From the NCBI RefSeq assembly GCF_947497005.1, contig NZ_CANMFF010000011.1, positions 1 to 64,000 of the forward strand: 64,000 nucleotides of DNA. Reading direction: 5' to 3'. A program made the translations under genes and the position numbers. Under the pieces are notes generated by a model, which worked only from the letters and a program-made list of their open reading frames with translations, did no database searches and was not told the origin of the DNA. The stretch's first letter is position 1. Each line of letters opens with the position of its first letter. Shown one piece after another: positions 25,858-35,518 of the stretch. This stretch comes from an uncultured Ruegeria sp. (GTDB taxonomy: Bacteria; Pseudomonadota; Alphaproteobacteria; Rhodobacterales; Rhodobacteraceae).

Positions 25858-27364
25858 CCTTCTTACCTTGTCGGTGGCCGTTCTTGCGGCCACCCCTTCC
25901 CTGTCAGCCGAGTTGCAGGATCTGCATTTGAACATCACCCCCCGCACCGATGATGAGCGCGCTCGAATTGCCGTTGTGACTGCGCCACCGCAGGATTTCA
26001 GCACGCCGCAGCCGTTTGAAGACCTCACTGCCGGGGCCGCGACAGTCCGGGTGCGCAATGACGCGGATGCGTTTTCGCAACCCTCGGGCAATCTGAGTTT
26101 CGATCAGGAACTGGATTTCAAGGTCGGAAACGGGCTGTTCAAGAAAATCTGGGTCTCGTCGCCATCATCAACGCTGGCCTCTGACGGGTTGGGGCCGCTT
26201 TACAATGCGCGGTCCTGCCAGCGTTGCCATATCAAGGACGGGCGTGGGCACACGCCAAACGGACCTGATGACAACGCAATCTCGATGTTCCTTCGGGTCT
26301 CGATTCCCGGCACGCAGGAAGATGGCTATGCCGAGATCGAAGATTACATCGCCACCCTGCCCGAACCTAACTATGGCGGGCAGATGCAGGATTTTGCGCT
26401 GGCGGGGCATCCGGCAGAGTACCGGCTGGATATCTCGTACGAGGAAATCCCGATAGAGTTGTCAGATGGCGAAACCGCAACGTTGCGGCGCCCGACCTAT
26501 CAGGTGGTCGATCTGGGCTACGGCCCGCTGCACCCGGACGCAATGCTGAGCCCCCGGGTCGCGCCTCAGATGATCGGGCTTGGCCTGCTAGAGGCGATTC
26601 CGGTCGAGGATCTGTTGGTCAAAGCTGATCCTGACGATGCGGATGGGGATGGCATTTCGGGCCGTCCAAACATCGTCTGGTCCGTGGAATACGGCGCACC
26701 GATGATGGGCCGGTTTGGGTACAAGGCCGGGATGCCGACGATCATGGAACAATCGGCTGCGGCCTTTGCCGGGGATATCGGCATTTCCAACCCGCTCTAT
26801 CCGGCTTCGCACGGCGATTGCACCGATTTGCAGGTGAACTGCGTTGAGGCCCCGCATGGCGACAATGACGTGCGCGGGTTCGAGATCGATCAGTTGGGCA
26901 TGGATCTGGTTGATTTCTACAGCCGCAATCTGGGCGTGCCCGGTCGCCGCGATGCGGACGATCCGGAAGTGCTGCGCGGGAAAGAGGTGTTTCACACGAC
27001 CGGCTGCGCATCCTGCCACACACCGGCCCATGTCACCCACCGCATGGAAGATCGCCCCGAACACAGTTTTCAACTGATCTGGCCTTATACCGACCTGCTG
27101 CTGCATGACATGGGCGAAGATCTGGCGGATCATCGCCCCGAGGCCCGCGCCACGGGTCGAGAATGGCGCACGCCACCGTTGTGGGACGTTGGTCTGACCG
27201 AACGTGTCTCGGGCCACACACAGTTTCTGCACGATGGGCGGGCGCGAAACCTGCTTGAGGCAATCCTGTGGCATGGGGGTGAAGCTCGGGTTGCCCGTGA
27301 TACAGTTGTGTCAATGCCGAAAGCTGACCGAGACGCCCTGATCCAATTTCTGGAGAGCCTCTGA
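25817..27364 (+). CDS. di-haem oxidoreductase (DUF1111/DHOR), periplasmic
   Basis: About 515 residues. The ATG at 25817 gives a good signal peptide with a basic N-region (RKWTK) and hydrophobic core ending SLSA; later starts would lose it. Two c-type haem motifs occur, CQRCH near 133 and CASCH near 398. The family is a c-type cytochrome usually found in imelysin clusters and thought to handle iron redox at the cell surface. It overlaps bfr by 41 bases, and the second imelysin follows 3 bases after its stop. Confidence 0.85.
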   Translation: MRNLTHRKWTKASSLLTLSVAVLAATPSLSAELQDLHLNITPRTDDERARIAVVTAPPQDFSTPQPFEDLTAGAATVRVRNDADAFSQPSGNLSFDQELDFKVGNGLFKKIWVSSPSSTLASDGLGPLYNARSCQRCHIKDGRGHTPNGPDDNAISMFLRVSIPGTQEDGYAEIEDYIATLPEPNYGGQMQDFALAGHPAEYRLDISYEEIPIELSDGETATLRRPTYQVVDLGYGPLHPDAMLSPRVAPQMIGLGLLEAIPVEDLLVKADPDDADGDGISGRPNIVWSVEYGAPMMGRFGYKAGMPTIMEQSAAAFAGDIGISNPLYPASHGDCTDLQVNCVEAPHGDNDVRGFEIDQLGMDLVDFYSRNLGVPGRRDADDPEVLRGKEVFHTTGCASCHTPAHVTHRMEDRPEHSFQLIWPYTDLLLHDMGEDLADHRPEARATGREWRTPPLWDVGLTERVSGHTQFLHDGRARNLLEAILWHGGEARVARDTVVSMPKADRDALIQFLESL

Positions 27365-27367
27365 CCC

Positions 27368-28378
27368 ATGCGTATTCTTACCCTTGTTGCAGTGTTGATC
27401 GTGCCGCTTGCCGCGCAGGCTCAGGATCGCGCGCCGATCCTGATGGACGTGACTGAGACGCATATCCTGCCCCGGTTCGACAAACTGCCGGAAACGACGG
27501 GTGCTCTGGTCAGTGCCTCGCTGGTGGATTGCGACCCGACCTCACCAGCGCTGCGCGCGTCTTATGATGCTGCCTTCGACAGCTGGATTTCCGCAAGCCA
27601 CCTGCGGTTCGGTCCGACCGAGGTTGAGGACCGCGCCTTTGCCCTGGCATTCTGGCCCGATACGAAAGGGTTCACCTCCAAGGCTCTTTCGCAGCACATC
27701 GCGATTGAAGATGACGCTGTGCAAAGCCCGGAGGCCTATGCCGAGACATCCATAGCGGGGCGCGGATTCTTTGCACTCGAAAGGATGTTGTACGATCCCG
27801 CTTTTGCCGAACCGGGCAATGCGGAATACCGCTGCGCGCTAATCAAAGCGATCACGTCGGATATTGATGCCAACGCCCGGGCGATGGCCGAGGACTGGCA
27901 AAGCTATGCCCCTAACCTGACCCGCCCCGGAGAGGACAGCCGCTACCGGACGCAGGACGAAGCGATGCAGGAATTGTTCAAGGCTTTGTCCACGGGCCTT
28001 GAGTTCACAGCCGACACACGGCTGGGCCGACCGTTGGGCACGTTCGACCGCCCGCGCCCGAACCGGGCTGAAGCGCGACGGTCAGAGCGGTCTTTGCGTC
28101 ATGTGGAATTGTCATTGATAGCCCTGCGTGATCTTGCGGCGCGATTGTCCTTTGATTATCCCGAAACTGCCGCCGACCTGGATGCCGCCTTTGCGCGAGC
28201 CATCGAGAATGCCCAATCCATTGACGACCCGGCGCTGGCCGGTGTTGCGGATCCACAGGCCCGGTTCCGCATCGAGGCCCTGCAACAGTCTATCCACGAT
28301 ATTCGTGCCATTGCTTCGACTGAACTTGGCCCGACATTGGGCATCAGCGCAGGCTTTAATTCACTGGACGGGGACTGA
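27368..28378 (+). CDS. second imelysin-family protein
   Basis: A 336-residue exported protein (signal peptide residues 1-18, ending AAQA). The imelysin motif is less typical than in the first copy: the region around GRGFFALERMLYD replaces GxHxIE with GFFALE, so the His is missing. Three bases separate it from DHOR, and the DUF1513 gene starts 3 bases after it, so all are one transcript. Two different imelysins in one operon are usual in this group; the second may bind metal differently. Confidence 0.82.
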   Translation: MRILTLVAVLIVPLAAQAQDRAPILMDVTETHILPRFDKLPETTGALVSASLVDCDPTSPALRASYDAAFDSWISASHLRFGPTEVEDRAFALAFWPDTKGFTSKALSQHIAIEDDAVQSPEAYAETSIAGRGFFALERMLYDPAFAEPGNAEYRCALIKAITSDIDANARAMAEDWQSYAPNLTRPGEDSRYRTQDEAMQELFKALSTGLEFTADTRLGRPLGTFDRPRPNRAEARRSERSLRHVELSLIALRDLAARLSFDYPETAADLDAAFARAIENAQSIDDPALAGVADPQARFRIEALQQSIHDIRAIASTELGPTLGISAGFNSLDGD

Positions 28379-28381
28379 ACC

Positions 28382-29467
28382 ATGACATCCCGCCGTCAAT
28401 TTCTAGCTGGTCTGGCCGCAACCACCCTCTCGCCGATCCGCAGCTGGGCTTCAGTCGGGGCGCCTGATTTTCTGGCAGCCGGGCTGTTTCCGGACGGTTC
28501 CTATCGGCTGGCCGGACTGGATGCACAGGGAACGATCCTCTTTTCTGTGCCCCTTCCCGCGCGTGGGCATGCGGCGGCGGCACATCCGTTCAAAGCACAG
28601 GCTGTCGCCTTTGCGCGCCGTCCGGGCACCTTTGCCGTCGTGATTGATTGCGGGACGGGTTCACCGATTGCACAACTGGAGGCTCCGAAAGGTCGTCATT
28701 TCTTTGGCCACGGCGTTTTCTCAGCAGATGGTATGTATTTCTTTGTCACTGAAAACGATTACGAGGCCGGAGAAGGTATAATTGGTATCTGGGATGCCGA
28801 GACCTTTGCCCGGTTGGGCGAATTCCCGTCCGGGGGAGTGGGTCCTCATGATATGCGTCTGATGCCGGACGGGAATACGCTTGTGATTGCTAATGGCGGG
28901 ATCGAAACTCATCCCGAGACCGGGCGTACAAAGCTGAACCTACCGACGATGGAGCCCAATCTGGCATATCTCACCCTGTCCGGCACCGTGCAGGATCAGA
29001 TGTCTCTTTCGCACAGGCTCCACAAGAACTCGATCCGCCATCTGGCGGTACGTCAGGACGGGTTGGTGGGCTTTGCGATGCAGTGGCAGGGCAGCAAAGC
29101 CGAGCACCCGCCCCTGTTGGGCCTTCACCGTCGGGGAGAAGATCCGCGTCTACTGTCAGCACCCGAGCAGGATCAGAGCACACTGCAGGGCTATGCGGGC
29201 AGCATTGCGTTCTCGGCGGATGGTGCAACCATTGCCATCACCTGCCCACGCGGCAACGCGCTGCATCGGTTCGACAGTGCCTACGGCGCGTTTAAGGATG
29301 CGTTTGAGTTGCAAGACGTCTGCGGGCTTGGCTCCGGCGCAGACGGTTTGATTTTCACCACAGGAACCGGTGTGTTTGGCGAATTGACCAATACCGACCC
29401 TGTGATCCAGACCCGCGCAAAGTGCCAATGGGACAATCACTTGATCCCGATCCACTCGCCCGCGTGA
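28382..29467 (+). CDS. DUF1513 protein, Tat-exported beta-propeller
   Basis: A 361-residue protein with a twin-arginine signal (TSRRQFLAGLAA). The rest shows repeated blades such as GTILFS, GTFAVVIDCGTG, GMYFFVTENDY and GNTLVIANGGI, as in seven-bladed propellers. DUF1513 closes imelysin-DHOR clusters. Tat export suggests it folds, perhaps with a cofactor, before export. Its exact role in metal uptake is unknown. Confidence 0.85.
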   Translation: MTSRRQFLAGLAATTLSPIRSWASVGAPDFLAAGLFPDGSYRLAGLDAQGTILFSVPLPARGHAAAAHPFKAQAVAFARRPGTFAVVIDCGTGSPIAQLEAPKGRHFFGHGVFSADGMYFFVTENDYEAGEGIIGIWDAETFARLGEFPSGGVGPHDMRLMPDGNTLVIANGGIETHPETGRTKLNLPTMEPNLAYLTLSGTVQDQMSLSHRLHKNSIRHLAVRQDGLVGFAMQWQGSKAEHPPLLGLHRRGEDPRLLSAPEQDQSTLQGYAGSIAFSADGATIAITCPRGNALHRFDSAYGAFKDAFELQDVCGLGSGADGLIFTTGTGVFGELTNTDPVIQTRAKCQWDNHLIPIHSPA

Positions 29468-29568
29468 AATTCGGATTTTTCTGTCACATAGTTTAGGCTT
29501 GGAAGAATCAAACTGCTGCCGTATTGGCGGGCGCGAAACTGGCACCCCTACGTTAAGGACCGACTTGA

Positions 29569-31458
29569 TTGAAACAGACGCCCGACGCACCGCATTCCAT
29601 CTACGGGGTTGAGAAATGGGGCAAAGGCCTCATCGAGGTGACGGAGCAGGGCGAGATCGGTCTGCGCAATCCCATGGCACCCGAGGCCGAAGCGATCAGC
29701 CTACCCGGTATTCTCAGCGATCTGGACGATCGCGGTATCAAAGCACCCATGGTCTTGCGCGTTTCGCCTTATCTGGAACACGAGATCGCGCAACTGAATG
29801 AAAGCTTCCGCGATGCAATAGCGCGCGTGGGCTATAAGGGCAGCTATCGCGGTGTGTTCCCGATCAAGGTGAACCAGCAGGCTCAGGTGGTCGACCGGAT
29901 CGTCGAATTCGGGAAAAAGTACAACTATGGGCTCGAGGCCGGGTCCAAACCGGAATTGGTGATTGCGCTGGCGCACCGTCTGGCCAGCGAAGCGCTGATC
30001 GTTTGCAATGGTGTCAAAGATACCGAGTTCGTCCAGCTGGCAATCCTATCGCGCAAAATCGGGTTCAACACGGTCATCGTTCTGGAAAGCCCAAAAGAAG
30101 CCGACACGGTTATTGAGGTCTACAATGAGCTGGGCATCGAACCTTTGATCGGTGTCCGAGTGAAACTGACAAACCAGATAAGCGGCAAGTGGGAAGAAAG
30201 CTCGGGCGACCGCTCGGCTTTTGGCATGAACACCGATCAGCTGGTCGCCACGGTGGACAAGCTGAATGCGGCCGGTCTGCTGCATTGTCTGAAGTTGCAG
30301 CATTCGCATCTGGGATCGCAGGTACAGGACGTCAACGATGTGCGCCGCGCAGTTGGCGAGGCCTGCCGGTATTACACCGAACTGATTCGCGAGGGCGTAC
30401 CACTGACCCATCTGGACCTCGGCGGCGGCATGGGTGTGGATTACACGGGCGAGAAAAAGGCGGCAGAGAACTCGATCAACTACACGGTCGAGGAATACTG
30501 CGCCAATGTCGTGGAAACCGTGGCCTACGCAATGGATGAGGCCGAGGTGGATCATCCCACGCTGGTCACCGAAAGTGGGCGGGCTGTGGTGGCAACTTCG
30601 TCCATGCTGCTGTTCAATGTACTGGAAAGCACGCTTTACGACGCACCAAGCGGCCCCGAGGTCGAAGCGGATGATCACCATCTGGTCTCGGACCTTGCTG
30701 CCGTGCATGGATACCTATCCAGCGATCGCCTTCAGGAATGCTGGAACGATGCCACATTCTACCGCAATGAGCTGCGCGCCCTGTTCCGTCGTGGCTATGT
30801 CGATCTGCGCCAGATGGCCCGGGCCGAGCGCATATACCTGTGCCTGATGGCCCGCCTGAAGGCGCTTGCAGCCAGTGATGATCTGGACACGGATGTGGAT
30901 GACCAGCTTGAGAAAGTGGCCGATATCTACCACTGCAACTTTTCGCTGTTCCAGTCGCTGCCCGATGTCTGGGCCATCGATCAGCTGCATCCGATCGTAC
31001 CCTTGCAGGGGCTTAACCAGACCCCGGACCGCCGTGCAGTCCTGTCTGACATCACTTGCGATAGCGACGGCAAGATCGACCGGTTCATTCTGGCGGATGG
31101 CGTCTCGCCCAGCCTGCCGGTGCATTCCCTGCTCGAAGACAGCGAATATTTCATGGGCGTCTTCTTTGTCGGCGCTTATCAGGAAACGCTGGGCGATCTG
31201 CACAACCTCTTCGGTGACACCAACGTCGTCACAATCGATTTGCGCGCGGACGGTGGCTTTGATCTGCTGCATGAACAAGAGGGCGACACGATCAGCCAGG
31301 TCCTGTCCTATGTCGAGTTTGACCCGGCCGACTGCGTCGCCGCCTTCCGCAAAATGGTGGACGAGGCGATTTCGACCGGTACTCTGATGGCCAAGGACCG
31401 CAAAACCCTGATGAGCGCCTATCGAGACTCGATCAACGGTTACACCTATTACGAATAA
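29569..31458 (+). CDS. speA: biosynthetic arginine decarboxylase
   Basis: A 629-residue PLP enzyme that converts arginine to agmatine. The PLP lysine is K100 in GVFPIKVNQQ; the HSHLGSQ region (near 245) and GGGMGVDY (near 285) are typical of the family. The TTG at 29569 is used: AAGGA lies 9 nt upstream. It is the first gene of a four-gene polyamine operon with carboxynorspermidine synthase, carboxynorspermidine decarboxylase and agmatinase. Confidence 0.95.
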   Translation: MKQTPDAPHSIYGVEKWGKGLIEVTEQGEIGLRNPMAPEAEAISLPGILSDLDDRGIKAPMVLRVSPYLEHEIAQLNESFRDAIARVGYKGSYRGVFPIKVNQQAQVVDRIVEFGKKYNYGLEAGSKPELVIALAHRLASEALIVCNGVKDTEFVQLAILSRKIGFNTVIVLESPKEADTVIEVYNELGIEPLIGVRVKLTNQISGKWEESSGDRSAFGMNTDQLVATVDKLNAAGLLHCLKLQHSHLGSQVQDVNDVRRAVGEACRYYTELIREGVPLTHLDLGGGMGVDYTGEKKAAENSINYTVEEYCANVVETVAYAMDEAEVDHPTLVTESGRAVVATSSMLLFNVLESTLYDAPSGPEVEADDHHLVSDLAAVHGYLSSDRLQECWNDATFYRNELRALFRRGYVDLRQMARAERIYLCLMARLKALAASDDLDTDVDDQLEKVADIYHCNFSLFQSLPDVWAIDQLHPIVPLQGLNQTPDRRAVLSDITCDSDGKIDRFILADGVSPSLPVHSLLEDSEYFMGVFFVGAYQETLGDLHNLFGDTNVVTIDLRADGGFDLLHEQEGDTISQVLSYVEFDPADCVAAFRKMVDEAISTGTLMAKDRKTLMSAYRDSINGYTYYE

Positions 31459-31472
31459 GAAGGAGACGTACC

Positions 31473-32684
31473 ATGGGCAAAACACTGGTTGTCGGCGCGG
31501 GCGGCGTATCCCACGCCGCCGTGCACAAGATGGCGATGAACTCGGACATCTTCACCGAAATCACGCTGGCCAGCCGCACCAAATCGAAATGCGACGCCAT
31601 TGCCAAAGCGGTGAAAGAGCGTGTAGGCGTTGATATCGCGACTGCCGAGCTGGACGCCTACAAGGTCGAAGACACGGTCAAGCTGATCAAGCAAACCGGC
31701 GCCGAAATCCTCGTGAACCTCGCCCTGCCCTTTCAGGATCTGGTGCTTATGGACGCCTGCCTCGAGGCCGGTATCCACTATCTCGACACCGCCAATTACG
31801 AGCCCGAGGACGAGGCCAAGTTCGAATACCACTGGCAATGGGCCTATCAGGAACGGTTCAAACAGGCCGGTCTAACCGCCATCCTTGGCTCGGGCTTCGA
31901 TCCGGGTGTCACATCCGTGTTCGCCACATGGCTGAAGAAACACAAGCTGGACACGATCCGCCAGATCGATGTGCTGGACGCCAATGGCGGCTCAAACGAT
32001 CAGGAATTCGCCACCAACTTCAACCCCGAAATCAACCTGCGCGAAGTGCTGGCAGAGGTGCGTCACTGGGAAGGCGGCGAGTGGAAACACTCCCCGGCGA
32101 TGACTCACAAGGTCGAGTTCGACTTTCCCGCCATCGGACCCAAGAACATGTATCTGATGTATCACGAGGAACTGGAGTCGCTCTCGACCCACTTCCCCGA
32201 GCTCGAACGCGCCCGCTTCTGGATGACCTTCGGCGACGCCTACATCACCCATGCCAAAGTGCTGGAAAATGTTGGCATGACCCGCATCGACCCAGTGATG
32301 CACGACGGCAAGGAAATCATCCCGATCCAGTTCCTGAAAACCCTGCTGCCCGATCCCGGCGATCTAGGGGCGGAAACCAAAGGTAAGGCCTGCATCGGTG
32401 ATATTGCCACAGGTCAGGCCAAGGACGGCTCGGGCGAAAAGACCTATTATATCTACAACATCTGCGACCACGAGGAATGCTATGCCGAGGTCGGCAGCCA
32501 GGCCGTCAGCTACACCACCGGCGTCCCCGCGATGATCGGCGCGGCGCAGGTGCTGAAAGGCAATTGGCGCGAGGCAGGTGTGTGGAACATGGAACAGCTC
32601 GACCCCGATGATTTCATGGACATGCTGAACACTCATGGCCTTCCATGGCAAGTCCACGAGCTCGACGGCCCGGTCGAGTTCTAA
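31473..32684 (+). CDS. carboxynorspermidine/carboxyspermidine dehydrogenase
   Basis: A 403-residue saccharopine-dehydrogenase-like enzyme. The cofactor site VVGAGGVSHA is at residues 6-15, and the body has GSGFDPGVTSVFA and IDVLDANGGS. It condenses putrescine or diaminopropane with aspartate semialdehyde, using NADPH, to carboxyspermidine or carboxynorspermidine. A strong AGAAGGAG site precedes it. Lying between speA and the decarboxylase, carboxyspermidine is the likely product. Confidence 0.92.
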   Translation: MGKTLVVGAGGVSHAAVHKMAMNSDIFTEITLASRTKSKCDAIAKAVKERVGVDIATAELDAYKVEDTVKLIKQTGAEILVNLALPFQDLVLMDACLEAGIHYLDTANYEPEDEAKFEYHWQWAYQERFKQAGLTAILGSGFDPGVTSVFATWLKKHKLDTIRQIDVLDANGGSNDQEFATNFNPEINLREVLAEVRHWEGGEWKHSPAMTHKVEFDFPAIGPKNMYLMYHEELESLSTHFPELERARFWMTFGDAYITHAKVLENVGMTRIDPVMHDGKEIIPIQFLKTLLPDPGDLGAETKGKACIGDIATGQAKDGSGEKTYYIYNICDHEECYAEVGSQAVSYTTGVPAMIGAAQVLKGNWREAGVWNMEQLDPDDFMDMLNTHGLPWQVHELDGPVEF

Positions 32685-32721
32685 GTCCAGAACTTCATCT
32701 GGAAAAATATACCTCGGGGGT

Positions 32722-32740
32722 CCGGGGGCAGAGCCCCCGG
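32722..32740 (+). terminator. GC hairpin between polyamine genes
   Basis: CCGGGGGC (32722-32729) pairs with GCCCCCGG (32733-32740) around AGA, with no T-run. The surrounding AAAAATATACCTCGGGGG block looks like an intergenic element found again and again in roseobacter genomes; that is from memory. It may weaken read-through or stabilise the upstream message. Confidence 0.5.
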
Positions 32741-32766
32741 CCTCTCCACAATCGGAGACGCCGGAC

Positions 32767-33936
32767 ATGTCCGACATGATGACCACACAGGCCGGTGACG
32801 CCGGAGCTTTTCGCGACTTCGATCTCAGTCGCGTGCAAACGCCTTGCTTTGTGGTGGATGAGAAGGCTGTAGAGCAAAACCTTCGCACCCTCGCAGATGT
32901 CGGTACCCGGTCCGGTGCCTATGTTTTGAGTGCTCTAAAAGCGTTTTCGATGTTCGCGCTGGCCCCGCTTGTCCGCCAGCACCTTGGCGGCACCTGCGCC
33001 AGCGGAATTTTCGAGGCCCGGCTGGGCCGCGAGGAATATGGCGGCGAGGTCGCAACCTTCTGTGCCGGATACAAAGACGCCGACATCGACGAAATCCTGT
33101 CTCTGTCAGACCACATCATATTCAACTCACCGGCGCAGAAGGATCGGTTCCTTACCAAGGCACAGGCTGTGGGCGTTCAGGTCGGATTGCGCATCAACCC
33201 GGAACATTCCGAAGGCGAGATTCCCAAATACGATCCGTGCGCGCCCTGTTCGCGCCTCGGGACGCCCGTCAGCCAACTGACCAAAAACACGCTGACCGGA
33301 GTAGACGGCCTGCATATGCATACGCTCTGTGAACAAGGGTTCGAACCTTTGCAGCGCACGTGGGCGGCCGTTCAACCCAAAATCGCCCCGTTCATTGGCC
33401 AACTTAAATGGCTGAACTTCGGCGGCGGCCACCACATCACTCGCGACGACTATGATCGCGACGGGCTGGTGGCTTTCATCAAGACAATCCGCGAAACCTA
33501 CGGCATCGACGTGTATCTCGAGCCCGGTGAGGCCGTGGCCTTGGACGCAGGTATTCTGGTTGGTGAAATCCTCGACCTGCCGAGCAACGACATGCCCCTT
33601 GCGATCACCGACATCTCGGCCACCTGCCATATGCCCGACGTCATCGAAGCCCCTTATCGCCCCGCCCTGATGGGCGAGGCCGAAGCAGGTCACACCTATC
33701 GTCTGGGCGGACCGTCATGTCTGGCGGGCGACGTGATCGGAGATTACACGTGGGACAAGCCGCTGGAGATAGGCCAGCGTTTTGCCTTCCTTGATCAGGC
33801 GCATTATTCGATGGTCAAGACCAACACGTTCAACGGTGTTCCCTTACCGACTATCGCCCTGTGGAACAGCGAAACGGACGAGTTGAGGATCATCAGACAG
33901 TTCGGCTATGACGACTTTAAGGACAGACTCTCATGA
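32767..33936 (+). CDS. nspC: carboxynorspermidine decarboxylase
   Basis: About 389 residues from the ATG at 32767 (GGAG 9 nt upstream; the frame is open earlier but starts inside the previous gene). PLP Lys is in SALKAFS near residue 59; GGGHH near 222 and EPGEA near 252 bind the phosphate and the ring. It removes the carboxyl group of carboxyspermidine or carboxynorspermidine. The agmatinase start overlaps its stop (ATGA). Confidence 0.92.
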   Translation: MSDMMTTQAGDAGAFRDFDLSRVQTPCFVVDEKAVEQNLRTLADVGTRSGAYVLSALKAFSMFALAPLVRQHLGGTCASGIFEARLGREEYGGEVATFCAGYKDADIDEILSLSDHIIFNSPAQKDRFLTKAQAVGVQVGLRINPEHSEGEIPKYDPCAPCSRLGTPVSQLTKNTLTGVDGLHMHTLCEQGFEPLQRTWAAVQPKIAPFIGQLKWLNFGGGHHITRDDYDRDGLVAFIKTIRETYGIDVYLEPGEAVALDAGILVGEILDLPSNDMPLAITDISATCHMPDVIEAPYRPALMGEAEAGHTYRLGGPSCLAGDVIGDYTWDKPLEIGQRFAFLDQAHYSMVKTNTFNGVPLPTIALWNSETDELRIIRQFGYDDFKDRLS

Positions 33937-34775
33937 GCATTTTCCTCGACAGTGAACTGACCGCATCCGAGCGCACTGAAGACGCCCGGTTTCGCGTGAT
34001 CCCTGTGCCGCTGGAGCGCACAGTGTCTTACGGGTCAGGCACCGCGAAAGGCCCCGAAGCGATCATTGAGGCCAGCAACGAGCTGGAACGCATCACTGGT
34101 CACGCCGAGCCGTGTGTCGAAGGCATCTTCACCGAAGAGCCGCTGGATTGTGACGCGGCACTGCCCGAAATCATGGAGCGCCTTGCCCAACGGACCGAGG
34201 CGGCCGCTCGCACCGGTAAGGTGCCGGTGACACTGGGGGGCGAGCATTCACTCAGCTACGGCGCAGTGATGGGTGTAGCACGCGCATTAGGACAGCCTGT
34301 CGGGATCGTGCAGATCGACGCCCATGCCGACTTGCGCAACGCGTATCAGGGTGAAAAACACTCCCACGCCTCGGTCATGCATCTGCTGGCCGAGGAAGGT
34401 ATCAGGCTGGCTCAGTTCGGCGTGCGCGCCTTTTCCATCGAGGAAGCAAAAAGCCGTCTGAGTAACCACGTCTTCCATGTCGATGCCGAGGAACTGGTGA
34501 CAGGCCATATCCATTCGGTCGATCTGCCCGAGGATTTCCCCGAGCTGGTGTATGTCAGCTTTGATGTCGATGGGCTGGACCCGGCGCAGATGCCCGCGAC
34601 CGGCACACCGGTCCCCGGCGGGTTGGGTTATTATCAAGCGCTGCGTCTGGTGGAACATGCGCTGAAAGGGCGCAAATGCGTGGGCTTTGACGTGGTCGAA
34701 CTGGCTCCGAATGGAAATGCCGCTTGGGACTTTACCGCAGCGCAAATCGTCTATCGCCTGATGGCAAGCTGCTGA
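33933..34775 (+). CDS. speB: agmatinase (ureohydrolase)
   Basis: A 280-residue binuclear Mn enzyme. Metal motifs GGEHS near 103, DAHADLR near 127 and SFDVDGLDP near 209 are all intact. It converts agmatine to putrescine and urea, linking speA to the carboxyspermidine enzymes encoded just before it. Four-base overlap with nspC. Other ureohydrolases (guanidinobutyrase) cannot be excluded by sequence, but the operon makes agmatinase by far the best fit. Confidence 0.92.
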   Translation: MSIFLDSELTASERTEDARFRVIPVPLERTVSYGSGTAKGPEAIIEASNELERITGHAEPCVEGIFTEEPLDCDAALPEIMERLAQRTEAAARTGKVPVTLGGEHSLSYGAVMGVARALGQPVGIVQIDAHADLRNAYQGEKHSHASVMHLLAEEGIRLAQFGVRAFSIEEAKSRLSNHVFHVDAEELVTGHIHSVDLPEDFPELVYVSFDVDGLDPAQMPATGTPVPGGLGYYQALRLVEHALKGRKCVGFDVVELAPNGNAAWDFTAAQIVYRLMASC

Positions 34776-34814
34776 ACGGGCTGGCGGGCCGAACTGGCCC
34801 GCCTGATCTGGTTC

Positions 34815-35417
34815 CTAGTCGGTTTTGCCATCATCGGCGGTTTCGTTCAGTTCCATATGGCCGCCGCCCTTGGTCAGCACCCGTCGCAGCATCGGTTCAA
34901 AGAATTCCAGCGGTTTGGTCGGGTAATCCGGGTCAAAGGCGCATTGATCATACTCGTGGCAGAAATAGCGGCAATCTTCCCAATAGGGGCTGTCGCGATA
35001 TTTATCCCGTGCATTGCGGTCACCGCCCAGATGGTGGTTGTAATAGTACCCCTGGAACACACAGTGGTGTTTGAGGATCCAATAGGTTTTCTCGCTGACA
35101 TAAGGCTTCATCATAGCCGCTGACAGCTCTCCATGGTTATAGGGCGACAGGATATCGCCGGTGTCATGTACCAGGGCTGCGATGATGATCTCTTCGTCCG
35201 CACCATCATTATGGGCTCGGGTCGCGGCCTGCAGGCTGTGCTGATACCGGTTGACCGGATACGGCGTCCACTCTTCGTCCAGAGACCGGATGGCGTCCAG
35301 AATACGATCCGGCAGGGCCGCATTATAGGCGTCTTCGTAGTCCATGACCGCCAGGAAATCTTCCTTGGTGGCGTTTTCAAAACTGGTCCAGGTGGGTTTG
35401 TGGTTTTTGTCCAGCAT
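34815..35417 (-). CDS. HD-domain protein (PhnZ/MIOX-like mixed group)
   Basis: About 200 residues from the ATG at 35417 (AAAGGA 6 nt upstream). It has an HD-type metal site: the first His in RYQHSLQAA, then ALVHDTGD, a HH pair in LKHHCVFQ and a further YNHHLGG. The group includes phosphohydrolases and di-iron oxygenases such as PhnZ and myo-inositol oxygenase, which insert oxygen into C-H bonds. Which one applies is not clear. It is divergent from a LysR gene with a dyad in between, so it is likely that regulator's target. Confidence 0.7.
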   Translation of the reverse strand: MLDKNHKPTWTSFENATKEDFLAVMDYEDAYNAALPDRILDAIRSLDEEWTPYPVNRYQHSLQAATRAHNDGADEEIIIAALVHDTGDILSPYNHGELSAAMMKPYVSEKTYWILKHHCVFQGYYYNHHLGGDRNARDKYRDSPYWEDCRYFCHEYDQCAFDPDYPTKPLEFFEPMLRRVLTKGGGHMELNETADDGKTD

Positions 35418-35482
35418 GACTGATCCTTTGGCGGGTTTCCTTGTCTTCAGGATACTCTGAGTCTGGTCTGGAAAAAAATGAA

Positions 35483-35504
35483 TTGATTTTATCGCTCTGA
35501 TCAA
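35483..35504. promoter_or_regulatory. LysR-type dyad between HD-domain and LysR genes
   Basis: TTGAT (35483-35487) and ATCAA (35500-35504) are inverted across 12 bases, in the 101-base divergent region. This layout is typical of a LysR recognition site and could serve both genes. Confidence 0.45.
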
Positions 35505-35518
35505 AAAATACTTTCGAC

